The translations under genes and the position numbers were made by a program. This document shows, piece after piece, positions 24,593 to 36,081 of a stretch of DNA of 64,000 nt (position 1 is its first letter; each line of letters opens with the position of its first letter). The stretch is from Dasyornis broadbenti (taxonomy: Eukaryota > Chordata > Aves > Passeriformes > Dasyornithidae): contig VZRN01000634.1 of assembly GCA_013397935.1 (NCBI GenBank), positions 4,190,060 through 4,254,059 on the forward strand. The letters run 5' to 3'. A model generated the notes under the pieces. It was given only the letters and a program-made list of their open reading frames with translations. It was not told the origin of the DNA and ran no database searches.

Positions 24593-24856
24593 ATAAAAAG
24601 AGAAAATTATGTAAAAAAGGTTGATTTAAGACAAGGTTTATGTCCATTTCTTTTGTGTGTCAAACAAGACATTATGATCTCTAGAGATGTCTTGCATCTT
24701 TGCATCAATAAAGAGTCAGATTATTTTTAGGCTTATAAATCATCCATGGGGTTAAAAATGTACAAAGGCACACCTGTGTCTAGCTATCCGTGTCTGTATA
24801 AATGCTCATTTTCTTGAGGAGCTTTGAGAAATGATTACAGCAAAATGGCAATGTGA
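24593..24856. other. Gene-free unique DNA between CR1 and gene-like relic
   Basis: AT-rich spacer with no recognised feature. It contains no continuation of the open frame that starts at 24857, which is closed on this side by a TGA at 24854-24856. Confidence 0.5.
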
Positions 24857-25380
24857 GACTTCCAGGATTTCCTTCTCACAGACCTGCTCAGACTCATCAG
24901 AGAGCTGCACTCAAGCTGGCCCGCGATCTGCAGCCTCCTTGGCGGAGGTCCTGCAGCAGAGCGCGAGCAGATGGAGCAGATGGAGCTGCAAAAGCACTCC
25001 AAGCGTCTCTGCCAAGGTGCTCCTCCAGCACAAGGCCTCGGTGCTGGGATGGCCAGCAAGGAGAACTTCTTGCCTTCCTTTTGCTGGGTGCTTGAAGTGA
25101 TTTGTAAACTGGAGGAGTACAAATTTTTCAGGCAGTAACAGGTGCAGGAGGCTTCGGGAAGAGGACACAGGCAGCAGCAAATGGGAGCGAGGATCAAGAA
25201 GCTGGCAGACAAATCTTATTGATTCTAGCCCTGCCAGAATGTGTCTTGGATGAGGTGGAGACCTGCTGGCTCTGTCCTCTCCTAAAGACTGCTCAAACAT
25301 TCCCATTAGGAGACCTGCGAAGCTGCGAAGTCAGGAAGCCAAGATTCCTCTCAATAAAGCAATTCTAATTTTATCTCACA
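24857..25380 (+). pseudogene. Gene-like relic or retrocopy with polyadenylation signal
   Basis: Product not recognised. One plus-strand frame is open for 93 codons from 24857 to a TAA at 25136, then for 27 more codons to a TGA at 25220. Its residues look protein-like: an amphipathic leucine-rich start (DFLLTDLLRLIRELHSSW), a Glu/Gln/Met-rich segment (EREQMEQMELQKHSKRL), a KLEEYKFFRQ block just before the stop and a basic tail ending ARIKKLADKSY. A polyadenylation signal AATAAA follows at 25353-25358. GC content is higher than in both flanks. A possible splice acceptor (ACTTCCAG) ends at 24865. No A-tail or target duplication was found. It could be a decayed processed pseudogene, a 3' terminal exon of a noncoding transcript, or chance; another frame downstream is also open up to 25375, which weakens the case. 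Confidence 0.25.
25353..25358 (+). terminator. AATAAA polyadenylation signal candidate
   Basis: A canonical hexamer at the end of the GC-richer block. About 10 to 25 bases later comes a T-containing sequence (CTAATTTTATCTC) suited to cleavage. Single AATAAA hexamers are common by chance in AT-rich DNA, so the weight comes only from its position after the gene-like relic. Confidence 0.3.
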
Positions 25381-28300
25381 GTCATGTATGCAAAGATTTG
25401 CATTTTTTAGAACATAATAAGGGCCTAAGGTATTGCTGTTCATTTTGGATGCAGATTATTCTTAAACCACAGTTAAAATGATATTTTCTTTCCAATGTAC
25501 TGCTTGGGATTACAGTTTTTCCTTTTATGTGACAGTATATTTCCCATTAATTCAAATGGGAAAAAGATCCATGTTTTTCAGAGAGAACAGGTTTCCTTAC
25601 TTTTGGTAGGTTATTGTTCCCTGCTGTCAAGGAACAAGATGAGTATCCTGGTCCAGATCTTTTATTTACTTTTTATTTAGTCAAACACAACAAAACATTT
25701 TACAGGACCTTTCTCAGAATGAATATTTTTCCATGACTGAAGAGAATCGGGGTCATGAAACACATAATTCTGTCTTGATTTCCGATTTCTAGGCAAATCT
25801 GGTTCCTGTATCTGGGCACACACAGAAAAGTGCTCCCAACTGGAGATTTTTGTGAGTAATTATGCAAATGAGAACTTTTAATTATTTTGTTTCTTTTATT
25901 TTGAGGTATCCCAATTTGTTATCAAGTCTTGTTTTTGAAATTATTGTATTAAACTAAGATTGTAAAACCATATGTGCTTATTTAGCATTTCGTGGGGTTC
26001 TGTCAATATATCAGGGCCGGAGTGAGAATGTGAAAGCCACTTAAGTTTCACTGGGTGTCACTGCCTTAATAAATTGTCCGTCCCGTGTTTCTCGTTCTGC
26101 TGGTCATTTCCCTCAGGTCAGGGGATGGAACATGCGCTTCCTTTTAGGAATAAAAGCTCTTTTGCCAGTTTAGGTATTGCAGGTGAGAACTCTTTAAATA
26201 AGAAGTTTCTGGTTTGGTGTTTTAGGGCAGTGGAGCAGCCCTGAGCTGGGTGTTGGTGGCTGTTTTACACCATCAACGACTGCGCTTCGCGGTGACAGGA
26301 ACCTGCATCGTGTCCTGAAGTCATCACAGCTGTGATTGCATGTGGGATTCTTTCTGATAACTGTGCGTCTTTCAAACTCAGGAAGTGAGTTCTTTCTTCC
26401 TATACTGCCCTAGACTTAAAATTAAACACCAGTAATGTTCTGTTTGTAAAAGCTGGCTTTGTTTCCAAGGCTTTCTGAAGTTTGTCATCTGAGTAAAGCA
26501 GTGCAGCTTTCGTGCTGCTGTACCTGGGGTGGTCTCTGGTCAGAAAAAGCGCTGTGCTGCCAAGTGAAACCCCTTGTTCCTCGGAACTCATCTCCTTGGA
26601 GCAGACTGAGCAGCCAGCCAGGTCAAAAATTCGTGTTTCTCTTTATATCCAGAGTGGCTGCTCTGCCTACGAGGAATACAGGTTCGCCCCTGCAATTAAT
26701 AATTGCAGCATCTGCTTCTAAGAAAGGCCTCTCCCTCTCTCAGATAAAATTACACCTGTAAATTGCGGCTGCGTTTTCTCTGAACCAAAAGCTGGTGCTA
26801 GTGCTTTAGTTTCAGAGATATCTCTTAATCAAACCTCTGTCACTGCAATATAAATTAGTTCTAAATTGCATAGTATAAGTTTTGTTATCCTTTAATGAAT
26901 AAGAAATTATGTACATATGGGAATTTCAAAACATATTGTGCTTTTCAATTTAGGTATAAATCATGTGCAAATTTTATTTCTGTCGCTGGACCTTGTCGGT
27001 GGCAGGGGTGTTTTTCCTAAGCATTGGGGGAGTGTCGTAACGAAACAAGTGTTCCATCCCAGGTTCCAGCGTGAAACAGCTGTCTCTTCTCCTCTAACTC
27101 TCCCCTAAATAATTCCAAATTATCTGACTGCAGTTAAATCATCTTTCAAGCCTGCATTTCTCCTTGGAGATGCCTGCCTAGTGTTCGGTGGAACAGGAAT
27201 ACCGAAGTGGCATTGCCACAGGTTCATTTGGTCACTTGTTTTTGAGAAGGTCTTGGGGCAGCTTTTCATGAAAGGGGCCTTGAAGCGTCCATTAAGCCCC
27301 AAATATTAGTGTAGAGAATATTTCTGTGGTGTACAGAATCCTGCACCTATGTGAGAAAAATTTAAATTTGAATAGAATATTAAAAAAAAATGTATTTAAT
27401 GACATCAGAATTTAATGAACAGCAGTTTAAACCAAGTTTTCAAAGTCAGCATGACTGCACTCTGTGCTGGGGTGTCACAGGTTCTGAGAAGGCCCTCAGA
27501 GCGAGGTTTGATGAGAATTGATTGCAGCCTTATCACTGTGAGTTTGCTATCAGATAGCAGCTGACTCGTGGCAGGTGTTTGTTTATCTTGGGTAGATAAC
27601 GCTGCAGAGCCTTCGTCACCTGCCTGGAAAAACGAGACGACTCCTCATGGCCAGAAGTGTCAGAGGGGACAGGGCATGGGGCAGAAGCTTGTTTTAAGAG
27701 AAGGAAAAGTTGTGTTTTGATACATTTTTAGGAGGAAAAAATTATTTGGAGCACTCACCTGGTTGGATTTTTTTTTGTTTGTTTGTTTGTTTGTTTTGTT
27801 TACGCCTTCAACTTAAATTTTTTAAATCAGGTTTACTCCTGATTTGCAGATAGTGTGCATGCCATGTGGTAAGGCTGTTGTACATTTCTGTGAATGATCA
27901 CCAGGTGTACTCGTGGAAGGCATTCATATTTGTACATCGGTGCTGACAGCGATAAAAGAACCTGTTAATGGAGTCAGAAAAATGAAAAGCCTTGAGGAAA
28001 AAGAGGATAAGTAAAATGATCATTTTCCTGTGTCTTTTTCCAACTTCTATCTTAAAGGCTTTTATTCCCGTGTCCTTTTTGTCACTATGATCTAATGAGG
28101 TGAAAGATAGGGAATTTTGGAACGCTATCAGCTGAGTGATGAAAGCCTCCTTTCAAACCAAGCTTCTGACGCTCTGGGTTGTCATGTCAGAACTGGAATT
28201 TGGTGCCCAAATTGCGCAACACCAGCTCATCTCACGGGGTAATGGTCTCTACCAGAGTTTATCAGCTGCCTTTTGGAACCTGATTCAGCTGAGAGCCATT

Positions 28301-30249
28301 CCCTAACTCCTCATGGATCACCTCACTGCCCCACAAGTCAAAATACAGTTTTATTCCAGACAAAAATGTTATTTTCCCTTAAATAGCAATGCATTAAAAA
28401 CTGAACCCATAAAAGCCCAAGGATCTATTTAGATTATAAAACTTCCATTACTTTGTGTTTTAAGAGCATAAATGAAGCCGCAGAGAGCTGTACTTTATTC
28501 TGCATGAATTGTAATGCTCACAGTTGTTCGTTTAATAACCCCAGCCACTAACCAGAGATGTCTTTAAAAAAAATTAAAATCTGAGGATTTTAAAATATCC
28601 CATGCGCTCTGTAAATGTAATTAAAGATAAAGAATTGTAAATTAGTTCTCTAAGAAGAGATTTTTTTTCCCCCGTGTGTTTATGAAGTATAGAGGACTAG
28701 AATTTGGTTAAATTTTATTTACAAATATATAAAAATATAATGATATGATTTCGGTAAATGTTTATAATTTTATAAAACAGTTAATAAAGTAGAAGCTGGG
28801 CTGTTTTGTGAATAATTCAGGCCAGAAGACTGACTCCCATTAGCCTACTCTTTATTTTTTTCAGAAAATATCTTTTATAAAATTTAACGATTCTTGAACC
28901 CACATTATTTGTGGAAGCATTACCCGCTTCTGCCTGCTTGCTCCTTCCGTTTATTTCTCACACACAGACAGAAAAATTACTTTATTAATTAAACTAGCAC
29001 AGCACGTTTGTCTTAGCGTGTCAATCTCCTTTTCCAATCTCTTTATATTCAGGTGCTGAATGACATCAGCTACAAATTCCTGACATTTCATTTTGTGTCC
29101 TGTCACCACCCACGGAAAGCAAAGCAGAGCTTCCCTTGATCAATATCCCCAAAAATCAAAGCAGAAGCAGATTTGGTTAACCATGTGTTAACCATAGGTT
29201 TTCTCAGGCAGTTCGTAAAAATAAGGTGTAAAGGAATAAGTTGGTTTTTTATTTTTCCTCTGAGAGCAATTGTACCCAAATCCCGTGTTTGGGAGTCTGT
29301 GGAATAAAGTGTTGGCGTTCCTACGGGTCTATCTCTTTGTACCCTCCAGGAATTTGTCCGAGGAATGTCTCAAACTGCATCCCTTGGCAGAGTTCACAGG
29401 AAATCAGAGCCATGGAGATGTTGTGCTGCAGGTGATGTTGGGGCAGCACCTGAGGGGTCACCCTGAGGGTCTCTGCAATCTCCAGTTGCTGCAAGAGCTG
29501 AGCTGCAGGAACCAGAGTCCCCTGTGCTGACAGCTGGCATAGCCTGGATGGCTGGGAGAGCATCCAAGAGGGTGATGGGGTGTAAAAGCAGGGGTGGGAT
29601 GTCCCAGACGTCTGTCCAGAGGGCACGGAGCTGAGGACACCGTGACCGAACAGCCCTGCTTTGTTCTCGGGCTGTGTCCTGGTTTTGTCAGCCGCGGTCT
29701 TTGTGAACACGCCAGGAACTCGGAATGCTTTGGGTGCTGATGGTGCTGCCTCGTTGAGCTGGAGAATCCTTCACAAGTCCTTCCAGCTCTGCTGTGGTGC
29801 TTTAAAATAAAAACAAAATCGAAACCTCGGCTGTCTGTCCTCTCCTTGATAGCACAGCTCCAGCCACCTCCCTTCTGAGAGCAGAGGGACATCTTGTGCT
29901 TGCTTATTCCTCCCTGGTGACTTGCATCTCAGGATGGCATGGCTTGGTGAGCCGGTGTTTTGTTTGTTGAGCAGCGATGAATGCTGTGGCTGCTTTGTTT
30001 AGGAAGTTGAATTATTAATTCATCATACACAGAGTTATATCCCAAACAAGCCTGGAGCTCAAAGCTGCCTGGTTTTGAGGAGGTTTATAAACAGGTTCTG
30101 CTAATCTGGAAAGATTAACTGCCTTGTTATTAGAGGTAAATAAGTACTTAACTTCAGAATTATTCTTTGTCCTTTCTAATCCAGAAGAAGGTTATAATGC
30201 CCTTCTGAGTGACAAGTTTTCTTCTGAGTATCTGCTCTGTACCTCTCCT
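25381..30249. other. Gene-free unique DNA
   Basis: No supportable gene. A T-run plus GTTT repeat lies at 27768-27801, and a strongly AT-rich island at about 28690-28800 is rich in ATATAAAA-type words. The segment 29370-29720 is GC-richer, with overlapping open frames on both strands and no known motif. Confidence 0.55.
27768..27801. repeat. Poly-T plus GTTT microsatellite
   Basis: A T-run of nine followed by about six GTTT units with one TTTT interruption. It is the second repeat of this motif class in the window, after that at 7001-7036. Confidence 0.9.
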
Positions 30250-30382
30250 GCCAGAGCTCAAGAATTGTTTGCACAATGCTCCCCGGCACACGGTGGGGTT
30301 CTTGGGTCTGTTGTGTGAGGGCCAGGAGCTGCACCTTGAGGGTTCCAGTGGGTCTGTCCCACCCAGGATATTCTGTGTTCTC
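30250..30382 (+). mobile_element. CR1: CR1 LINE 3'-end fragment, different subfamily
   Basis: The order of blocks fits the 3' terminus of a CR1 subfamily distinct from the other two copies. AGAGCTCAAGAATTGTTTGC is followed by CACACGGTGGGGTTCTTGGG, then GGGCCAGGAGCTGCACCTTG, then GTGGGTCTGTCCCACCCAGG and GATATTCTGTGTTCT. The last words correspond to the usual ending (ccttccaactcaggatattctgtgattc-like) that precedes the octamer tail. The divergence suggests an older insertion. Only about 130 bp remain. Confidence 0.75.
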
Positions 30383-33300
30383 CATTCCCTTCCCATCGAG
30401 TTTGCTTTGTGTTCTTTCTGAGGCAGACTGAGAAATTCAGGCCCCCAGTAAAGCCCGGATTTCCAGCGGCTTTCATGTGTGGCCTTGGAGACACTTTTAA
30501 ATATCTCAACCATCAGCAGTAAAAATCTCCTCCCACACCTTCCAGAGAGTGAAACATGGCAGTGTTTGCAAAGATTTTGATTCAATTAAGAAATTTGCCT
30601 CTTTCTGTGGTCAGCAGGGACTGAGAGTTTCACAGAAACGAAACCTCACTCCCAGTCATCCCAAAGGAGATGGTCTCTGTGATAGCTGCAGGATGTCTCT
30701 CGAATTTATTTTTATTTTTTTTCCTCAGGTTTTCTGTAACTAATACATGTTATCCGGCAAAAGACATTTCCTGTGAGAACAGTCATAAAAGAAAAGCTGT
30801 TCTGGGCAAACACAAAGCTTTGCCTGTCCCCAGCATCCTGTCTCCATCCATGGGGACCAAGGAAGAGTGAGAATTTGCAGTGCCTGTCTCACTCCTTCTG
30901 TTTTCATGGCGAGTCAGAGAGCCCTAATCCATGTCCTGTGCTGCAAGGCTGCAGGCCTTAGAGTTTGAATGAAGTGGGGTATTAATTTCCCTGTTCATCC
31001 ATCATGGAAATCCATGCCGCCGGAGTCGGATGGCTTTAAAAAATCACCAAAATTCCATGGAATCTCACCACACCAAGGTATTTTCTCTGCTGTGTTTATT
31101 GTTTGGTTTTACTAAACTGATTCAAGATCCCGTGCAATTTTAGATCATTACATTTGAGTAAGGCTCAAATACACCTAATGGCTGGCTGAATTGGTTCTAG
31201 GGTATTTGTGCCAATAGAGAACAAAATTATATTACAGGACAGTATAAGTAGACTAAGACAGTGCAAATTGTCAAGATGATGAAAATTACACAAAGAAAGC
31301 AATTAAAGCTCCAATCCATGCCCAAATTGCTATTGGTTGTAAGTACAGGGAATCCATTTACACATTTTGTCGCAGGATGCTACATGGCCAGGGGTCCTGT
31401 AGCAGAGTGTCTTGTCAAGGGAGAATTATAAAAACAAATATATCACCGTGCTGAAATAAAATGCAAATCCCAATCAGCGTTCTTCCAAGCTGTTAAATGG
31501 CCGGAAAAGATGGGGAAAAAACCTGAAATCTGCAGATGAACTGATCTTACCGTCTGCAAGTTTGTACATATTTCTGTGATGAAGACTAAAGATATAAATT
31601 TATATGCCGTAGGTTTTGGTTACATCCTGTCATGAAGAGAAGCAGGAAAGAAAATAAAAGAGAATATTTGTGAGAAATTCCGCAAAGACTACAATCAGCT
31701 TAACATTAACTTAGTGTTTGAGCTTTAAACTGAGAGCCTTGCAGAAGGAGGCTTATATTGTGTGGTGTAACTACAATATTGATACACCTTTATTCATGTC
31801 ATGAGGTCAAAAAAATAACAGACTAAAATTGCCATTTCATACCTGATTTTTTTCTTTTTTTTTAAATGGATTTTGGCCCTGAAAGAGATGGCCCATAGAG
31901 CAGAACTCTTAGATGGAGCCTCCAATAACCTCAGAATTTGTTTATTTACTTTCCTTAATGAAAGTTTAGTAGCGTTCATGTTTTGATGGCATCTATTCAA
32001 ACACAGAGTATGAAAGGCTTGACCCTGCAGGAATTTCAAGCAGCATCCAAACAAATGATCCATAAATTATGCATATCACAATAAAGCTTGTATTGATATT
32101 TCTTTAAATTGGGGTGTTACAAAACGCTGGGAAATCCAGGACACGAGTGAGATGTGTAAGAACACGCATTTTCACCAACTCCTAAGCTGTTTGAAAACTG
32201 GGGGCATCTCTTTACAGGTCTTATTATGGTAAGTTAAGAATGGAGGAGAGAAATTGCAGGGCTGTGGAAATGGGGAGGGGATTTTCAAACCAGAGACCAC
32301 ACCAAGGTGGAAATTTGTGCACCACGAGCCTCTGGGGAAGGAGCCGCTTCTGAGAAATTAGGAAACTGTATTTAGAAAACAAAGATGCCCAATATTTTTG
32401 TTTGAGCAGTAATGTGTTTTCTGAATCATTGCATTAATTTTAGAATCTTGATTAAGATACTTTTATGGTAATGGGGCAGATCATTTGCATTTTATGCCAA
32501 ATAACTGATTATGCTTACTTGTAACTTGTGCGTTGGGAGGTAAAAGCCCTTTTGATATCTGATAGCAGTCTAGATTATTCAGCCTGGCTTGTTCGATGGT
32601 ACCTGTTGATTTTAGGGTGCGGGGAACTGGAAATATGAGTAGAACTTTAAGCGATATTAAGGAACAGGAGCAGCAAAAAACCTCGATCATGCCATTTGTC
32701 CACTGCATCAAGTCATTTTTGCTCTATTCTTCCTACACTTCTGCATATCACTGACAGAAAAATACAGAAAATTTACCCCGTCATGAAAATTCGCAGTGTG
32801 AAAAAAGAAAATTTACTCTATGAGATAACAAAAAGTTGGACATCTCTGGCTATTCTATTAAGACAGAAAATATAATCCTCCAAAATCCACAGAGATTACT
32901 GTGAAAATTCAATATTTTTGAGTGGTTAACGTTTTCAATTAATGGTATTAACTTGAGCTCTAACCTTGGGAATATTGTGTTTTAGCTTTCCTTCAAAACC
33001 CTTATTCCACCGCTGTTCTGACTGTTCTCACACAGACCTGTCTGCTTTGGGTTGCAAGAAGAGTTTCTGCTCACAGTCCCTCTGTTTAAATAAGGAATCA
33101 TTCTGTAACTCTTAATTTTATTTTTAAGATGTATATGGAATATATTGGTCATGGGGATTTCCATTTCTTTGGCCTTGTACAGAATGGTCATTCTGAAAAT
33201 CAGGATTTCTCTCTCGCATGGATTGTGTCTGGATGTAACCCTGGCACCGGAGCAGCTCTGCAGGAAGGGGTTAAAATGCTCCAGCCTGTCTGCTAGGAAA

Positions 33301-35192
33301 AAGAAGGAAGATATTTGGAATATTCCACTAGCTTGCATTTAGAATAATAATTGGGTGTATATTTCTCTATTTGTTTGAGATGCAATAGTTTTGCATTCGA
33401 GTGGCATTATAGGAGAAAGCTAATTAACCTTTATAAACACAATTCATTAGGCTTGCAAGGCACAACAAACATTTAGGGAAAAACAAGCTCCTGGGAGCGT
33501 GCGAAGGCTGGCACCTTCCTTTTCGTGAGCTGCAGAAGAGGGCCAGCTTTAAAAATGTCTTTACAGCTGTGGCAGCAAAATGAGTCAAAGCTTTATTTTG
33601 ATTGTGTCTGCTCATTTTTCATTATTTCTGTATAGGCTTTTTGAATCTTGATTTTTGACTCTGAATTTGATTTTCCTCCGGTATGGAAAAGTTGATTTAT
33701 TTTGGAACAAATTTATTTTCCGTTCACCTGGTTTACACAATGAAATCTGGGCAAATTGGATTTCACTCGTAGCTCAGTCACAGGAACAAAATGATGTGCA
33801 CCTCAGTTCATAACGGCCATGAATACATCTCCTGACATCTATTTCCTCTATATCTTTTTTACAGTTTTCTCCTCATTACCTAGATTTCCTCAGTGAAGTC
33901 CAAAAAATAATATCAGTAGGTTTTATGTTGTGCCATATTCCAAGTTAAAATTGAACTCCACAAGATGGGTATGACACAGGCAGGAATGTGGAACAGCATT
34001 CTGACTTCTGTGGATGAGGCTCATTTGGAAAAACAGTTCCTTCTGTGTCCTTCTGATCCTGGTTCTTGCCTTGCTCGTCCTTCTGCCTCATGAGAATAAT
34101 GGAGACAGGGGTTCAGAGGATGCAGATGTTTTACCCATTATACGAGTTTTAAAAGAAACTAATGTAGATGGAATCATCTGCACAGCTGAAATGCCAATTT
34201 TATATCTCTTTAATGTGTTATTTCTCTTGGAATAATTTTTCTTGGCATTTAACTTTGCGTCTGATGTTGCTGGAGTCGAGTTCTCTTTGTTTGCATCCCC
34301 TAACATGAACGTAAATATGCCATCCTCTGGGTTTGCACAAGATGAGTACATTTTGTGAGCATTTCGTGCTATTGGAGCTTTTGTGTGTCAGGTGAGAAGC
34401 CTTTTTAAAAGCATTGAGAGCAATAAAAATGAAGAAAGGCTTTTTCAGAGTATTTATTTTACTTATTAACGAAAATAGCAAGTCTCTTCTGTAGCTCTTT
34501 GTTTTGGCCTTTAACTTTTCATTAATTTCCTCTGTGAAACAAGCTTGTTCAAAGAATTAGTTCAAAACAGCCTTAAATTGCATTAAAAATTAATCTATTT
34601 TTACGTTTGATGTCTAATGTACTACTGCTATCAAAACATTGACCTCTGCCAGGGGTGTCCTCGGGCTGTCAGCTGTGTGGCAGTGAAGGGGGGTTGGTGG
34701 ATGTACAAATAGTTTGGGGAGAGAGAAACAAGATTGCCTTGCTATTCCCTGGAGCCCTCCAACCCAGCAAACGTTTAGCTGGCAAGAGATGGCAAACTGA
34801 GGATTAAGAGAATTTGCTGCCCTAAATCTCCTGCCAGGTGCAGCCCCACCATCCCGGTGTTGCTGGGGCCTGTCCCAGCCAGGAACAGGATGAGTGGTCA
34901 CTGTTTGTCTGCCCAGTGCTCTGCTGTCTGGGGCTCTAATGTAGAATAATCCCAACTTAGCCAAAAATGCCCATTTTTTTTGCCTGTTACTGAACAAGCA
35001 CAACCACGTTTCGGGGTTTACTCTTGCCAGCTGATTTTTATCATACAGGAGACTGCAATGGCTGTTTGGCCTAAGGGGAATTCCCTCAGAAGAGAAGTTT
35101 TGCTCACTTCGATTCGCCAGTTCTGCACTCTCTGCTCTGTCTGCCACACACAAACTGTTCTGGCACTGCATCCCTTTGCCTCCCCTCGTGAT

Positions 35193-35215
35193 TTTATTTT
35201 ATTTTATTTTTTTAA
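35193..35215. repeat. ATTTT pentanucleotide repeat
   Basis: About four tandem TTTTA-type units ending in a T-run. Read directly. Confidence 0.8.
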
Positions 35216-35999
35216 ATGAACTTGCCTCCCCTGCTCGCACTCGAGAAATGTTTCTTTTTCTGAAGTGAGAAGGAGACGTCCAGCCCTGTGTGGCTGATGC
35301 CCAAGATCCTTTCCAGTAGCACCGGGCTGGGTTTCAAGGGGGCTCCAAGGGGAACGTGCGAAGAGCCAGCAAACGCTGATGGCGGGGGTTTGGTGAGTGC
35401 TGGGCGATGTCTGCTACCCAGAGCAGCCATCTGCCACCCCTGCAGCAGCCACGGAGTCCCGAAGGCGCCAGATGTGAGAGAACGCGTGTCTGGCCACCGC
35501 TCTGGGCCCGAGCTCTGCCTTCCCCCCTCAGTGAACGTGAGACAGGCAACAACTCTTCCGAGGGCTCCACTTGACGGCTTTTGTGTTTCATCCTGAAAAT
35601 AGAAGGAAAGAACCGAATTTCAGAGATTAAAAATCAGACAACCTGTGCAACTGAGCTGGCTCCCCAGTGGTCAAAGCAGGAGGACAGTTCTCCTTCATGG
35701 TCATAAGTAATTCAGCCTGGATACAATCTGGCCCATGCAATGTGTGAGGGATTGGAGAGCACTTCTCTCCTCTACACTGTATCATCTGTTTCACATTGCA
35801 GTAACTGTTTAAAAACTGTGTTTATTTTAGTTTTATACTGCTAGAAGCTGCATCTGGCTCAGTTCCTTAGAAATTAACTTTATTTTGAGTACAGCCTCTT
35901 CAATTTTGGAGGGTAGGGGCATTCTCAAAGCACTACAAAGCTGCTGTGATGTTACACATTAGATTTTGGAGGAGGGTGAGAGGGTAGATTGCAAAAAAA

Positions 36000-36081
36000 A
36001 GTTATCTTTTTTCTGTTTTGGTTTGGGTTTTTTGTATTTTTTTTTGTCTTTTGTTTTTGTTTGGTTTTTTTTTTTTTTTTT
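36000..36081. repeat. T-rich low-complexity block
   Basis: Several T-runs separated by G or C, ending in 17 consecutive T at 36065-36081. No polyadenylated retrocopy was recognised on the minus strand. Confidence 0.8.

Noticed and set aside
34614..35171. 185-codon minus-strand open frame
   Set aside because: No recognisable domain, mixed composition and no regulatory or 3'-end signals; length is compatible with chance in a moderately GC-rich patch.
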